From assembly GCF_002803845.1 (NCBI RefSeq), contig NZ_CP024985.1, forward strand, positions 5,467,501 to 5,531,500: a stretch of DNA of 64,000 nucleotides, given 5' to 3'. Both the position numbers and the translations under genes were made by a program. The stretch comes from Streptomyces lavendulae subsp. lavendulae. GTDB taxonomy: Bacteria > Actinomycetota > Actinomycetes > Streptomycetales > Streptomycetaceae. Positions 1-9,491 of the stretch are shown here, in pieces. Below the pieces are notes generated by a model. It ran no database searches. It was given only the letters and a program-made list of their open reading frames with translations, and was not told the origin of the DNA. Within the stretch, counting starts at the first letter, position 1. Every line of letters begins with the position of its first letter.

Positions 1-1637
1 TTGGCGTACGACAGGTCGTCGTCGTTGAGCAGCACCACGGCAGGACGGGCACGGCCCACGAGCTCCGGTACCGCCGTCCGCTCGCCGTCGATGTCCAGCT
101 CGACGCGGTCCGTGCGGACCAGCTTGCCGTCCTGGAGCTCGTACAGGCCGACCGCGATGCGGTGCGGGCGCAGCACCGGCTCGCCCTTGGCGCCCGCGGG
201 CAGGGCCGGGGCCTCCTGCCGGACGGCGAAGGCGGTGATCATGCCGTTCTCGTCCGTCTCGATCTCCGGGCGCAGGATGTTGATGCCCGCCGTCTCCAGC
301 CACGCCTTCGACCAGGCGGTCAGGTCGCGGCCGGAGGTCTCCTCCAGCGCGCCCAGCAGGTCGGACAGTCGGGTGTTGCCGAACGCGTGCGCCTTGAAGT
401 AGGCCTGCACGCCCTTGAAGAAGGCGTCCATGCCGACGTAGGCGACGAGCTGCTTGAGGACCGAGGCGCCCTTGGCGTACGTGATCCCGTCGAAGTTGAC
501 CAGGACGTCGTCCAGGTCACGGATGTCCGCCATGATCGGGTGCGTCGACGGCAGCTGGTCCTGGCGGTACGCCCAGGTCTTCATCGAGTTGGCGAAGGTG
601 GTCCAGGCGTGCGGCCACTTCGAGCCCTCCGCGTACGCCTGGCAGGCGATGGAGGTGTACGTCGCGAACGACTCGTTCAGCCACAGGTCGTTCCACCACT
701 CCATGGTGACCAGGTCGCCGAACCACATGTGCGCGAGCTCGTGGAGGATCGTCTCCGCGCGGACCTCGTACGCCGCGTCCGTCACCTTGGAGCGGAAGAC
801 GTACTGGTCGCGGATGGTGACCGCGCCGGCGTTCTCCATCGCGCCCGCGTTGAACTCCGGGACGAAGAGCTGGTCGTACTTGGCGAAGGGGTAGTCGTAG
901 GCGAACTTCTCCTGGAACCAGTCGAAGCCCTGCCGGGTCACGTCGAAGATCTCGTCCGCGTCGAGGAACTCGGCGAGCGAGGGGCGGCAGTAGATGCCGA
1001 GCGGGACGGACTGCCCGTCCTTGCCCTCGTACGAGCTGTGGACGGCGTGGTACGGGCCGACGATCAGCGCGGTGATGTACGAGGAGATCCGCGGGGTCGG
1101 CTCGAAGGCCCACACCCGGTCCTTCGGCTCCGGCGTCGGGGAGTTCGAGATGACCGTCCAGCCCTCGGGGGCCGTCACGGTGAACCGGAACGTCGCCTTC
1201 AGGTCGGGCTGCTCGAAGCTGGCGAAGACCCGCCGCGCGTCCGGGACCTCGAACTGGGTGTACAGGTAGGCCTGCTGGTCGACCGGGTCGACGAAGCGGT
1301 GCAGGCCCTCGCCGGTGTTGGTGTAGGCGCAGTCGGCGACCACGCGGAGCTCGTTGGCCCCGGCGGCGAGCCCGGACAGCGCGATCCGCGAGTCCTGGAA
1401 GACTGCGGCGGCGTCCAGCGCCTCGCCGTTCAGGACGACCTCGTGCACGGCCGGCGCGACCAGGTCGATGAAGGTCTCGGCGCCGGCCTCGGCCGACTCG
1501 AAGCGCACGGTGGTCACGGACGGGAAGGTGCCGCCCTCCTGCGCACCGCTGAGATCGAGTTCGACCTCGTACGAGTCGACGGTGAGCAGCTTCGCCCGCT
1601 GCTGAGCCTCTTCACGGGTGAGATTCGTGCCAGGCAC
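1..1637 (-). CDS. pepN: Aminopeptidase N (M1 family), first paralogue, 3' end cut by window
   Basis: Zinc metallo-aminopeptidase that removes N-terminal residues from peptides in the cytoplasm. About 545 N-terminal residues are present, and the C-terminal helical domain (about 300 residues in this family) lies outside the window. The M1 exopeptidase motif GAMENAG is visible. The zinc signature HELAH starts at about residue 299, and the third ligand lies in NESFAT (Glu at about 322). The GTG start at 1637 is preceded by AAAGGAG eight bases upstream, and the N-terminus (VPGTNLTREEA) matches that of the second paralogue at 12049-14595 (VPGENLSRDEA), which supports this start. It lies divergent from the DUF1203 gene. 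Family assignment is secure; physiological substrates cannot be read from sequence. Confidence 0.96.
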   Translation of the reverse strand, partial: MPGTNLTREEAQQRAKLLTVDSYEVELDLSGAQEGGTFPSVTTVRFESAEAGAETFIDLVAPAVHEVVLNGEALDAAAVFQDSRIALSGLAAGANELRVVADCAYTNTGEGLHRFVDPVDQQAYLYTQFEVPDARRVFASFEQPDLKATFRFTVTAPEGWTVISNSPTPEPKDRVWAFEPTPRISSYITALIVGPYHAVHSSYEGKDGQSVPLGIYCRPSLAEFLDADEIFDVTRQGFDWFQEKFAYDYPFAKYDQLFVPEFNAGAMENAGAVTIRDQYVFRSKVTDAAYEVRAETILHELAHMWFGDLVTMEWWNDLWLNESFATYTSIACQAYAEGSKWPHAWTTFANSMKTWAYRQDQLPSTHPIMADIRDLDDVLVNFDGITYAKGASVLKQLVAYVGMDAFFKGVQAYFKAHAFGNTRLSDLLGALEETSGRDLTAWSKAWLETAGINILRPEIETDENGMITAFAVRQEAPALPAGAKGEPVLRPHRIAVGLYELQDGKLVRTDRVELDIDGERTAVPELVGRARPAVVLLNDDDLSYA

Positions 1638-1776
1638 GCGGTCATCTCCTTTGATGGTGACGTTGCCCCGCCATCCTTCCACGCGCTCCGCGTCACCGCG
1701 CCGGAGTAATCCACGGGCGAACGCGAGGTCCGATTCCCGCCAGCGCCGGCGGGCCGGGAGGGGCACGATCGCAGCC

Positions 1777-2313
1777 ATGACCTCCTCCACCGCCCGCGCC
1801 GCCGGAACCCCTCCCGCCGCCGCCGTCCTGCCCCGCCCCGTCGACCCCACCGTCCTCGCCGGGCTGCGCCGCCGCGACGACGCGGGCCGGCCCTGCCTGC
1901 CGTACGAGGACCCGGAGGGCGGGGCCCCGCTGCGCTGCTGCCTGCGCCGCAGCCGGGCGGGCGAGCGCATCGCCCTGGTCTCCTACGCGCCGCTGCGCCG
2001 CTGGGCGGCCGGTTCCGGTGCGGACCCGGGGGCGTACGACGAGCAGGGGCCCGTGTTCGTGCACGCCGACCCCTGCGCGGGCCCGGCGCAGGACGGCGCA
2101 CTGCCCTTCGGGACGCCGGGGGCGCTGCGCGTCGCCCGGCGCTACGACGCGGGCGGCCGGATCCTCGGCGGCCGCCTGCTGGACCTCGGAGAGGAGCCCG
2201 ACGCGGTCGTCGGGGAGGCGCTGGCCGAGGCCTTCGCCGACCCGGAGGTCGCGCTCGTGCACGTCCGCGCGGTGGAGTACGGCTGCTTCCTCTACGAGGT
2301 GCGGCGGCCGTGA
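1777..2313 (+). CDS. DUF1203 domain-containing protein
   Basis: A 178-residue soluble protein of unknown function. The pattern RCCLRRSRAGE, then SYAPL, then GPVFVHADPC is what I associate with DUF1203 proteins, and the C-terminus (VEYGCFLYEVRRP) also fits that family. The cysteine pair after PLR and the His-Ala-Asp-Pro-Cys segment are the most conserved-looking parts. The first 25 residues are Ala/Pro-rich and probably disordered. ATG at 1777 is the first good start; a G-rich ribosome-binding stretch lies about 15 bases upstream, so the start is moderately certain. It stands alone between divergent pepN and convergent asd, and it shares a bidirectional terminator with asd. Confidence 0.8.
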   Translation: MTSSTARAAGTPPAAAVLPRPVDPTVLAGLRRRDDAGRPCLPYEDPEGGAPLRCCLRRSRAGERIALVSYAPLRRWAAGSGADPGAYDEQGPVFVHADPCAGPAQDGALPFGTPGALRVARRYDAGGRILGGRLLDLGEEPDAVVGEALAEAFADPEVALVHVRAVEYGCFLYEVRRP

Positions 2314-2316
2314 GAC

Positions 2317-2356
2317 GCGGGAGGGGCGGGTGCCGTGCGGCACCCGCCCCTCCCGC
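2317..2356. terminator. Bidirectional hairpin terminator
   Basis: A perfect 18-bp stem (2317-2334 with 2339-2356) closes a 4-base loop between the convergent DUF1203 and asd genes. There is no U-tract, as is common in Streptomyces terminators. It sits 3 bases after one stop codon and 15 bases from the other, so it can serve both genes. Confidence 0.85.
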
Positions 2357-2370
2357 GCCCGGAATCCGGA

Positions 2371-3402
2371 TCAGCCCTGGCGCAGCTCCTCGGCCACGAG
2401 CTCGGCGATCTGGACGGCGTTCAGCGCGGCGCCCTTGCGCAGGTTGTCGTTCGACAGGAACAGCGCGAGACCGTTGTCCACGGTCTCGTCGACGCGGATG
2501 CGGCCCACGTACGAGGCGTCCTTGCCGGCGGCCTGGAGGGGGGTCGGGATCTCCGACAGCTCGACGCCGGCGGCGTCCTTCAGCAGCTCGTAGGCGCGCT
2601 CGACGCTCAGCGGGCGGGCGAAGCGGGCGTTGACCTGGAGCGAGTGGCCCGAGAAGACGGGGACGCGCACGCAGGTGCCGGAGACCTTGAGCTCCGGGAT
2701 CTCCAGGATCTTGCGGGACTCGTTGCGGAGCTTCTGCTCCTCGTCGGTCTCGAAGGAGCCGTCGTCGACCAGGTTGCCCGCGAGCGGCACCACGTTGTAG
2801 GCGATGGGGCGCTTGTAGACGGCCGGCTCGGGGAAGTCCACCGCGCCGCCGTCGAAGGTCAGCTGGTCTGCGTTCTCGGAGACCGCGCAGGCCTGGCCCT
2901 TGAGCTCGGCCACGCCGGCCAGGCCCGAGCCGGAGACGGCCTGGTAGGTGGTGGCGACCAGCGCGGTGAGGCCGGCCTCGTCGTGCAGCGGGCGCAGCAC
3001 GGGCATCGCGGCCATCGTGGTGCAGTTCGGGTTCGCGATGATGCCCTTGGGGCGGTTCTTGATCGCGTGCGGGTTCACCTCGGAGACGACGAGGGGGACC
3101 TCCGGGTCGCCGCGCCAGGCGGAGGAATTGTCGATCACCACAGCGCCCTGGGAGGCGACCTTCTCGGCGAGGGCGCGGGAGGTGGCGCCGCCGGCCGAGA
3201 AGAGCACGATGTCCAGGCCGGAGTAGTCGGCCGTGGAGGCGTCCTCGATGGTGATCTCGCGGCCCTCCCACTCCAGGGTCGAGCCCGCCGAACGGGCCGA
3301 GGCGAACAGCCGCAGCTCGTCCACCGGGAACTTGCGCTCGGCCAGGATGCCGCGCATGACTCCGCCGACCTGTCCGGTGGCTCCGACGATTCCGACCCTC
3401 AC
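2371..3402 (-). CDS. asd: Aspartate-semialdehyde dehydrogenase
   Basis: Catalyses NADPH-dependent reduction of aspartyl phosphate to aspartate semialdehyde, the branch point to lysine/diaminopimelate, methionine, threonine and isoleucine. The protein is 343 residues, normal for the family. It begins with the nucleotide-binding sequence VGIVGATGQVG and carries the active-site cysteine in NPNCTTM (Cys127); a GHS motif with the acid/base histidine follows in the second half. ATG at 3402 sits directly before the Rossmann strand and is preceded by AAGAGGAGTCACCG. In many actinobacteria asd follows aspartokinase (ask). Here no ask gene is adjacent in the window, so it appears to be transcribed alone. 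Confidence 0.97.
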   Translation of the reverse strand: MRVGIVGATGQVGGVMRGILAERKFPVDELRLFASARSAGSTLEWEGREITIEDASTADYSGLDIVLFSAGGATSRALAEKVASQGAVVIDNSSAWRGDPEVPLVVSEVNPHAIKNRPKGIIANPNCTTMAAMPVLRPLHDEAGLTALVATTYQAVSGSGLAGVAELKGQACAVSENADQLTFDGGAVDFPEPAVYKRPIAYNVVPLAGNLVDDGSFETDEEQKLRNESRKILEIPELKVSGTCVRVPVFSGHSLQVNARFARPLSVERAYELLKDAAGVELSEIPTPLQAAGKDASYVGRIRVDETVDNGLALFLSNDNLRKGAALNAVQIAELVAEELRQG

Positions 3403-3661
3403 GGTGACTCCTCTTGGTACGTAGGCGCGGGCGCGCGTGGGGCCATCATGCGTTCGACCCCACGAGGCTTGTCCAATCCATTGTCCGAGCAGCGGACGGT
3501 GTCCGGGATGTGAACCTCCGTGGCGAGTGCGTGACGGGCGTGTTTCGGGGCCCCCGAACTTCCGTTTTGCCTGGTCAAGGCCGGTTAGCGTCCGGTCTGT
3601 CGTGCCCGTTATCCGGACACGGCGTACCAGACATCGAAATGCTCACCTCGGGGAGAACACC

Positions 3662-5161
3662 GTGCGGGACATCCGCCACCGCCGCCGGTCGATACCGGCC
3701 CTCGCCGCCCTCGCGGCCGCCGCCGTCGCCGCGCCGCTCCTGATCGCCGCCGCCCCGGCGTCGGCCCACGACAACGACCACCGGGACCGGCGCGGGGCCA
3801 AGCTGGCCAAGGAGCTCGTGGAGGAGGTCACCGCCCGCGGGGCCTACCGCCACCTCGCGAAGTTCCAGCAGATCGCCGACGCCAACGGCGGCAACCGCGC
3901 CGCGGGCACCCCCGGCCACGCGGCCTCCGCCGCCTACGTGCACGACACCCTGAAGAAGGCCGGGTACGACGTCTCGTACCAGGACTTCGACATCTACGAG
4001 GCGCACACCAGGACGGAGAAGACCACCGTCCTCGGTGCGGGCGGGCGCGAGCTGGCCACGGCCGCCTTCACCTTCACCCGGTCCACCCCGGCGGGCGGTC
4101 TCGTCGCCCCGCTCGCCCTCGCCCGGGTCGACGAGACCCCCGGCTGCACCGCCGACGACTACCCGGCCGGCGCGTTCACCGGGAAGATCGCCCTGGTCAA
4201 GCGGGGTGCCTGCACCTTCGTGGAGAAGCAGCGGGCGGCCGCCGCGGCCGGCGCCGTCGGCGTGATCGTCTACAACCACAGCGGCACCACCCCGGTCCGC
4301 GGCGGGTTCTCCTCCCCGTCCGAGGGGGTCATCCCGAGTGCGGGCATCACCCTGGCCGACGGCGAGGCGCTGGCCGCGGCCGCCGCCGCGGGTGAGGTGA
4401 AGGTGCGCCTGGACCTGGACCAGGAGCACGTGAAGAAGACCACCCGCAACGTGATCGCGGAGACCAGGGGCGGCCGCGCCGACCGCGTGGTGGCCCTCGG
4501 CTCCCACCTGGACTCGGTCCCCGAGGGCCCCGGGATCAACGACAACGGCTCGGGCTCGGCCGGGCTGCTGGAGGTGGCTCTCAAGCTTGCGGACGAGGGC
4601 GCCAACAAGAAGGGCAAGGGCACCGCGAACAAGGTCCGCTTCGCCTGGTGGTCGGCGGAGGAGCTGGGCCTGCTCGGCTCCGAGCACTACGTGGCGCAGC
4701 TGAACGAGAAGCAGAAGAAGGACATCGCGCTCTACCTGAACTTCGACATGATCGCCTCGCCGAACCCGGCGCAGTTCGTCTACGACGGCGACGACTCGGA
4801 CAAGACCGGCGAGGGCGCGGGCCCGGCCGGCTCGGCGCAGATCGAGGCGCTGATCAACGGCTTCCTCGACAAGAAGGGCAAGCCGCACGAGGGCAGTGAC
4901 TTCGACGGCCGCTCGGACTACGGCCCCTTCATCGCGAACGGCATCCCGGCGGGCGGCACCTTCACCGGCGCCGAGGGCGTCAAGACGGCGGAGCAGGCCA
5001 AGCGCTACGGCGGCACGGCCGGGTCCCCGTACGACCCGAACTACCACGGTGCGGGCGACACCCTGAAGAACCTGGACCTGAAGGCCTTCGACACCAACCT
5101 GGACGTCATCGCCCACGCGGTGGGCACCTACGCGCAGGACCTGAGCTCGATCGGCAAGTAG
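3662..5161 (+). CDS. Secreted M28 family metallo-aminopeptidase with PA domain
   Basis: Probably a secreted di-zinc aminopeptidase related to the Streptomyces griseus aminopeptidase. The protein has 499 residues from the GTG at 3662, which follows GGGGAG. A basic n-region, an Ala-rich hydrophobic core and an APASA cleavage site form a signal peptide of about 36 residues. A protease-associated (PA) domain spans roughly residues 140-255 (KRGACTFVEKQ motif). The zinc ligands fit M28: His282, Asp294, Glu334 and Asp362, with general base Glu333 in SAEELG and a last histidine at about 462 in YHGAGDT. The His282-to-Asp294 and His282-to-Glu333/334 spacings match those I remember for the S. griseus enzyme. 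It stands alone with its own terminator and likely supplies amino acids from extracellular peptides. Confidence 0.93.
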   Translation: MRDIRHRRRSIPALAALAAAAVAAPLLIAAAPASAHDNDHRDRRGAKLAKELVEEVTARGAYRHLAKFQQIADANGGNRAAGTPGHAASAAYVHDTLKKAGYDVSYQDFDIYEAHTRTEKTTVLGAGGRELATAAFTFTRSTPAGGLVAPLALARVDETPGCTADDYPAGAFTGKIALVKRGACTFVEKQRAAAAAGAVGVIVYNHSGTTPVRGGFSSPSEGVIPSAGITLADGEALAAAAAAGEVKVRLDLDQEHVKKTTRNVIAETRGGRADRVVALGSHLDSVPEGPGINDNGSGSAGLLEVALKLADEGANKKGKGTANKVRFAWWSAEELGLLGSEHYVAQLNEKQKKDIALYLNFDMIASPNPAQFVYDGDDSDKTGEGAGPAGSAQIEALINGFLDKKGKPHEGSDFDGRSDYGPFIANGIPAGGTFTGAEGVKTAEQAKRYGGTAGSPYDPNYHGAGDTLKNLDLKAFDTNLDVIAHAVGTYAQDLSSIGK

Positions 5162-5195
5162 CGCGGGCCGGCCCGAGGGGGGCGGGTACGGCGAA

Positions 5196-5226
5196 GGGGC
5201 GGGCGCCCGATGCGGGCGCCCGCCCC
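5196..5226. terminator. Bidirectional hairpin terminator
   Basis: A perfect 14-bp GC stem (5196-5209 with 5213-5226) with a 3-base loop separates the convergent M28 aminopeptidase and S8 protease genes. Confidence 0.8.
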
Positions 5227-5255
5227 TCCGTCATGCCGTCACGCCCTCACGGGAG

Positions 5256-8200
5256 TTACGGGAGGACCTTCTCGATCTGCACGCTGCCGAGACCGGCGGC
5301 GGTGCCGCGGGCGTTGAGCAGCTGGACCTGGCCGAAGAACTGACGGCCCTCGGGGGCCGCGCTGGAGACCAGGACGTTCGCCGAGACGTTCGCCGAGGCG
5401 CCGGTGGCGAGGTTCACCTTGGCGGCCTCGTCGACCTGGACGGAGCCCAGGGCGGAGGAGAAGTACACGTCGCGGTAGTCGTACGTGGTGGAGCCGGACG
5501 GGATCGCGTAGCCGATCACCTTGATGGTGTAGGTACCGGCGGCGGGCTTGGCCAGGCTCACGGCCTCCTCGGAGTCGCCGTCGGCGGACGAGGCGACCTT
5601 GACGCCGTCCTTGTAGACCTCCAGGTCGAGGTCCGCGGCGGTGTCGGAGGGCTTGCCGATGGCGACGTCGAGGCGGGAGACGCCCTCGCCGACGGTGACC
5701 TCGGTGGTCTGGGTCTCACCGGTCGCGATGGTCGGCTTGGCGACCTTCGCGGAGCCGAGCGGGCCGCCCTGGAGCGTGCCGCCGGAGATGGCCGCACCGT
5801 CGTTCTTCACGGTCCACTGGACCGGCGCCGGGGTGCCCTGCTTGACCTCGGGGAGGACCTTGACGGCCGGGTCGAAGCCCGCGCCGAGGACCGAGACGTC
5901 CAGCTTGAACGGGTTGTCGAGCAGCGGCGACGTACGGCGCGACTCGACCTCGATCTCCCAGACGCCCGGCTGCGGGTCGGCGTACGAGCGCAGGTCGGGG
6001 CGGCAGGTGTTCGCCGGGTTGTCGTAGTTCGGGTAGCACTGGGTGGTCGCGCTGTCCTCGACGCCCGTGCCGTACGGGTGGATCGAGATGAAGCGGGTCT
6101 GGCTGCCCGGCTGCAGACCGCCGAGGGCGACCTCAAGGGTCTTGGCGCCCTGCGGGACGGTCACGAAGTACGACTTGTGGCTGTTGCGCTGCACGGAGGA
6201 GGTGTCCGACAGCGTGAACGACGGCTTCGCCAGCGGGGTGGAGGCGACGACCGTGGTCAGGATCTGCTTGTCGATGCCCTCGGTGGTCGGGTCGTCGAGC
6301 TGCAGGATGCCGCTGTGCACGCCGGCCGACTTGACGTTGGCCTCGACCTTGATGGTGACGGGCTTGTTCAGCGGGAGAGTGACGTAGTCGTAGCCGCCGA
6401 CGACCTTGAAGGTGCCGTCGTTGTTGCGCCAGCTCAGGTTGTGCCGGGTGCCGTACTTCACGCCCGTGGTGCGGGTGACGACGACGTCGTAGACCTTCTT
6501 CTGGCCGACCTTGAGGCCGCCCTCGCGGTCGTACAGGCCGGTGCCGAAGCCCGGGGTCTTCAGGAACTGGTCGAGCGCGGTGTCGACCGGGGCCTTGACG
6601 GTGAACTCTTCGGCCTTCGCGTTGCGCTGGATGGACTGCCAGGCGTCGACGATGTTGATGAGACCGGCACCCTGGGCGTGCGCCGGGACGTCGTCGATCT
6701 TCTTCGCGGTGCTGGTCAGCGCCACGCGCAGGGACGCCGGGGTCAGCGCGATCTTCTGCTGCTTGGCGGCCGAGATCAGCAGGGCGCTGGCGCCCGTCGC
6801 CTGCGGCGAGGACATCGAGGTGCCCTGGAGCATCGAGTAACCGGCCGGCAGGCTGTAGCCCGCCTCCTTGACCGGGCTGCCGGGCAGCCAGGTCTGGGTG
6901 GTGTTGATGGCCGCGCCGGGGGCGGTGATGGTCGGCGTGAACCCGCCGTCCTCACGCGGACCGCGCGAGGAGAAGGGGAACATGTTGTACTTCTTCGACA
7001 CGCCGGAGCCGTAGTTGGCCGCCCAGGTCTCCTTGGAGACCGCCGCGCCCACGGAGATGACCTTGTCCGCGAGGCCGGGGTCGCCGATGGTGTTGACGCC
7101 GGGGCCCTCGTTGCCCGCCGAGATGACGAGCTGGACGCCGTAGGTGTCGATCAGGTTCTTGTACAGCTCCGAACGGGCGTTGTTGCCGTCGTTCAGCGCC
7201 GGGAGACCACCGATGGACATGTTGACGATGTCCACGCCGCGGTTGACGACGAGGTCGATCATGCCCTCGGTCAGCGCGATGTTGGTGCAGCCGCCGGACC
7301 AGGAGCAGGCGCGCGAGGAGACGAGCTTGGCGCCGGGCGCCTCACCGTTCATCTTGCCGCCGAAGAGGCTGTTGGCGGCCGTGATGCCGGCGACGTGCGT
7401 GCCGTGCTCCGACTCGATGATGCCGATGTTGACGAAGTCGGCCTTCTTGCCCACCCAGTCCCCGCCGAAGGGGTCCATGGGGACGTCCTTGCGGATCTGG
7501 ATCACGAACGGGATGCGCTCGGCGACGTCGGTCGCCGGGTTGTCCGTGCCGAAGTAGCCGACCTGGTAGCCGTCCTTGTACGGCTTCATCGGCTCGTTGT
7601 TGGTGAAGTCGCCGTCCTGGTCGGTGTCGACGCGGACGGTGCCGGCCACCGGGTCGTACAGCATGCCGAACTTGTCGGTGGTGTCGCCGTCGCGGTTGAC
7701 GTCGCCCTTCATGTCACCGGTGGCGGTGATCGACTCGCTGAAGCGGCTCCACTGGAAGCTGCCCTCGGGCGCCTTCCAGCTCTGGCCGCCCGCGGTGAAG
7801 GAGCCGCCGGTGGCGGTGACCGGGGTGACCTGGGGGCGCCAGGTGGCGTCGTTGTCCAGGATCGGGTCGGTCGCGGTGACCCAGTCGACGATCTTGCGCT
7901 CGCCGGTGGTGGTCTTCTGGAGGGCCGGGTGCGCCACGTCGACGCCCGAGTCCAGGATGCCGATGGTGACGCCGCGGCCGTCGGCCTGCGGGTTCTTCTG
8001 GACGAAGTCCACCGCGCCGGTCTCGAAGGACGGGTTGTACGGGTTCTTCGCCGGGGTGTTCTTGTCCGGCGCCGGGTAGGACCCTTCGGCGGTCTTCTTG
8101 GCCGCGCCGGCGTCCTTGCCCGCGTCGGGGCGCGGGTCCGGCAGCTGGATCTCCTGCCGCAGGTCCATGCCGTGTACGGATTCGAGCTTGGCGGCGGCCT

Positions 8201-8588
8201 TCAGTGCGGCCTCGGCCTTGTCGGTCGGCAGGGTCGCACGGACGTAGCCGAGCTTGTCGTACGTCTGGCCCACCGAGGCGCCGTGGACGGCGTCGAGCTG
8301 GTCGGCCACCTGCTTCGTCTGCCCGGGGGCGGTGGCGACCATGACGGTGACGGTCGCGTCACCCTTGGCCTTGGCCTCCTGGAGCAGCTCGGCGTCGACC
8401 GAACCGAGCTTCTGGTCGGCCGACTTGACCGGCGGCGCGTTCCGCGGGTCGTCGCCGGCCGCCGCGAAGGCGGGGACGGCGCCGGTGGCGCAGAGGGCGG
8501 CCACCAGGCCCGCGGCCGCCGCGACGCGGGCGGCACGCCGCGCGCCGGGTATGGCCCCGGTGGTGGAGCTGGGGGAGTCGAGGGTCAT
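5256..8588 (-). CDS. Secreted subtilisin-like (S8) serine protease with C-terminal beta domain
   Basis: A large extracellular serine protease of about 1110 residues. It has an N-terminal signal peptide (Ala-rich core, cleavage near PAFAAAG), an I9-like propeptide (about 70-145), then the S8 domain with Asp213 (ILDSGVD), His395 (EHGTHVAG), oxyanion Asn493 (SAGNEGPG) and Ser591 (GTSMSSP). Between Asp and His lies an insertion of about 150 residues beyond the subtilisin core. It contains two Asp-rich loops resembling calcium-binding loops (near 296-306 and 321-332). The C-terminal 400 residues are beta-rich and include a pre-peptidase-like domain (DLDLEVYKDG). ATG at 8588 has AGGG six bases upstream; the ATG two codons earlier at 8594 is the alternative. 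It is monocistronic. Confidence 0.93.
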   Translation of the reverse strand: MTLDSPSSTTGAIPGARRAARVAAAAGLVAALCATGAVPAFAAAGDDPRNAPPVKSADQKLGSVDAELLQEAKAKGDATVTVMVATAPGQTKQVADQLDAVHGASVGQTYDKLGYVRATLPTDKAEAALKAAAKLESVHGMDLRQEIQLPDPRPDAGKDAGAAKKTAEGSYPAPDKNTPAKNPYNPSFETGAVDFVQKNPQADGRGVTIGILDSGVDVAHPALQKTTTGERKIVDWVTATDPILDNDATWRPQVTPVTATGGSFTAGGQSWKAPEGSFQWSRFSESITATGDMKGDVNRDGDTTDKFGMLYDPVAGTVRVDTDQDGDFTNNEPMKPYKDGYQVGYFGTDNPATDVAERIPFVIQIRKDVPMDPFGGDWVGKKADFVNIGIIESEHGTHVAGITAANSLFGGKMNGEAPGAKLVSSRACSWSGGCTNIALTEGMIDLVVNRGVDIVNMSIGGLPALNDGNNARSELYKNLIDTYGVQLVISAGNEGPGVNTIGDPGLADKVISVGAAVSKETWAANYGSGVSKKYNMFPFSSRGPREDGGFTPTITAPGAAINTTQTWLPGSPVKEAGYSLPAGYSMLQGTSMSSPQATGASALLISAAKQQKIALTPASLRVALTSTAKKIDDVPAHAQGAGLINIVDAWQSIQRNAKAEEFTVKAPVDTALDQFLKTPGFGTGLYDREGGLKVGQKKVYDVVVTRTTGVKYGTRHNLSWRNNDGTFKVVGGYDYVTLPLNKPVTIKVEANVKSAGVHSGILQLDDPTTEGIDKQILTTVVASTPLAKPSFTLSDTSSVQRNSHKSYFVTVPQGAKTLEVALGGLQPGSQTRFISIHPYGTGVEDSATTQCYPNYDNPANTCRPDLRSYADPQPGVWEIEVESRRTSPLLDNPFKLDVSVLGAGFDPAVKVLPEVKQGTPAPVQWTVKNDGAAISGGTLQGGPLGSAKVAKPTIATGETQTTEVTVGEGVSRLDVAIGKPSDTAADLDLEVYKDGVKVASSADGDSEEAVSLAKPAAGTYTIKVIGYAIPSGSTTYDYRDVYFSSALGSVQVDEAAKVNLATGASANVSANVLVSSAAPEGRQFFGQVQLLNARGTAAGLGSVQIEKVLP

Positions 8589-8862
8589 CAGCATCCCTGG
8601 CTAAGTGAAAGATACGGTCCGGATTTCGGTGCCGGATGACCGGTCAGCTTTGCGCAAGTGACAGCTGTTTGGGGAGGGTTGTTATTGACCGAGACCTGAC
8701 ATGGCGGACTCTCGCCAGTGTGTACTACCCGCCAGTAGGGACATGCCGGGGCAAGGCGGGGCGACTCGCAGCGGTATGCGAGTTGATTTATCGACTTTGC
8801 AGCCTCACGCCGCGTGCGGCGCAGGTCTCCGTCTCATGACCGGTGTGACAGATTCCGACCGT

Positions 8863-9432
8863 TCAGCGCTCGCGCGTGCGCGCGTAGTGCCGCGAGGCCT
8901 TGGCGCGGTTGCCGCAGACGGCCATCGAGCACCAGCGCCGGGTGCCGTTGCGCGAGGTGTCGTGGAAGTGCAGGATGCACGTCTCCGAGGCGCACTTGCG
9001 GATCCGGTCGGGCGCCGACCGCAGCAGTTCCAGGTAGTCGCGGGCCGCGGTCCATGCGGGTCCCCAGGAAGGGTCGTCGAACTCCGCTCGCTCGCCCGGA
9101 CCTTCGGCCGTGAGGGTGGCCCGGATGCGGCCGTGCTCCAGTACGGCGTCGATCAGCTCGCGGGCGCCGGTGTCGGCCGGGTCCGTGACGGCGCGGGCGA
9201 GGGCCTCGCGCGCGGTCAGCAGGTGGACCAGGGTCGACTTGTCGGCGCGGAAGCGGCCGTCCAGCCCCGTGCTCCGCAGCCAGAGGGCCAGCCCCTCCAG
9301 CCGGCTCAGGCCGAAGGCCCCGGCGAAGAGGTCGGTGGGCACGCCCTCCGGCATCCAGCGCGTGTTCACCAGGTCGAGGGCGAGCGGCTCCCCGATGAGC
9401 GGACGGGGGTCCGTCGTCGGTACTGCCGTCAT
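8863..9432 (-). CDS. CGNR zinc finger (ABATE domain) putative transcriptional regulator
   Basis: A 189-residue protein of the DUF1470/ABATE plus CGNR type, thought to act as a DNA-binding regulator. The N-terminal stress-related region spans about 1-135 (LALDLVNTRW start). The C-terminal treble-clef-like finger has Cys147, Cys152, Cys168 and Cys173, the last within CGNR, followed by a basic tail (KASRHYARTRER). It is divergent from the VOC-family gene at 9542 with a palindrome in the gap, suggesting it controls itself and its neighbour; this is inference. ATG at 9432 is preceded by GGAGGCGGAC, a strong ribosome-binding site. Confidence 0.88.
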   Translation of the reverse strand: MTAVPTTDPRPLIGEPLALDLVNTRWMPEGVPTDLFAGAFGLSRLEGLALWLRSTGLDGRFRADKSTLVHLLTAREALARAVTDPADTGARELIDAVLEHGRIRATLTAEGPGERAEFDDPSWGPAWTAARDYLELLRSAPDRIRKCASETCILHFHDTSRNGTRRWCSMAVCGNRAKASRHYARTRER

Positions 9433-9491
9433 GTCCGCCTCCTCGCTCCGCTAACCCCTCAAGGGTACGTGGCCGGTTGACGCCCGGATCT

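Noticed and set aside
162..1709. Long plus-strand open frame (515 residues) across the first aminopeptidase gene
   Set aside because: It is the antisense shadow of pepN; the minus strand encodes intact HELAH and GAMEN motifs and has correct codon-position GC.
6078..8639. 853-residue plus-strand open frame opposite the S8 protease
   Set aside because: Arg/Val/Gly-rich shadow in a high-GC genome; the minus strand carries the full catalytic triad.
8589..8862. Small open frames and possible sRNA in the gap between the S8 protease and CGNR genes
   Set aside because: No ribosome-binding site or codon bias; most likely promoter DNA for the protease gene.
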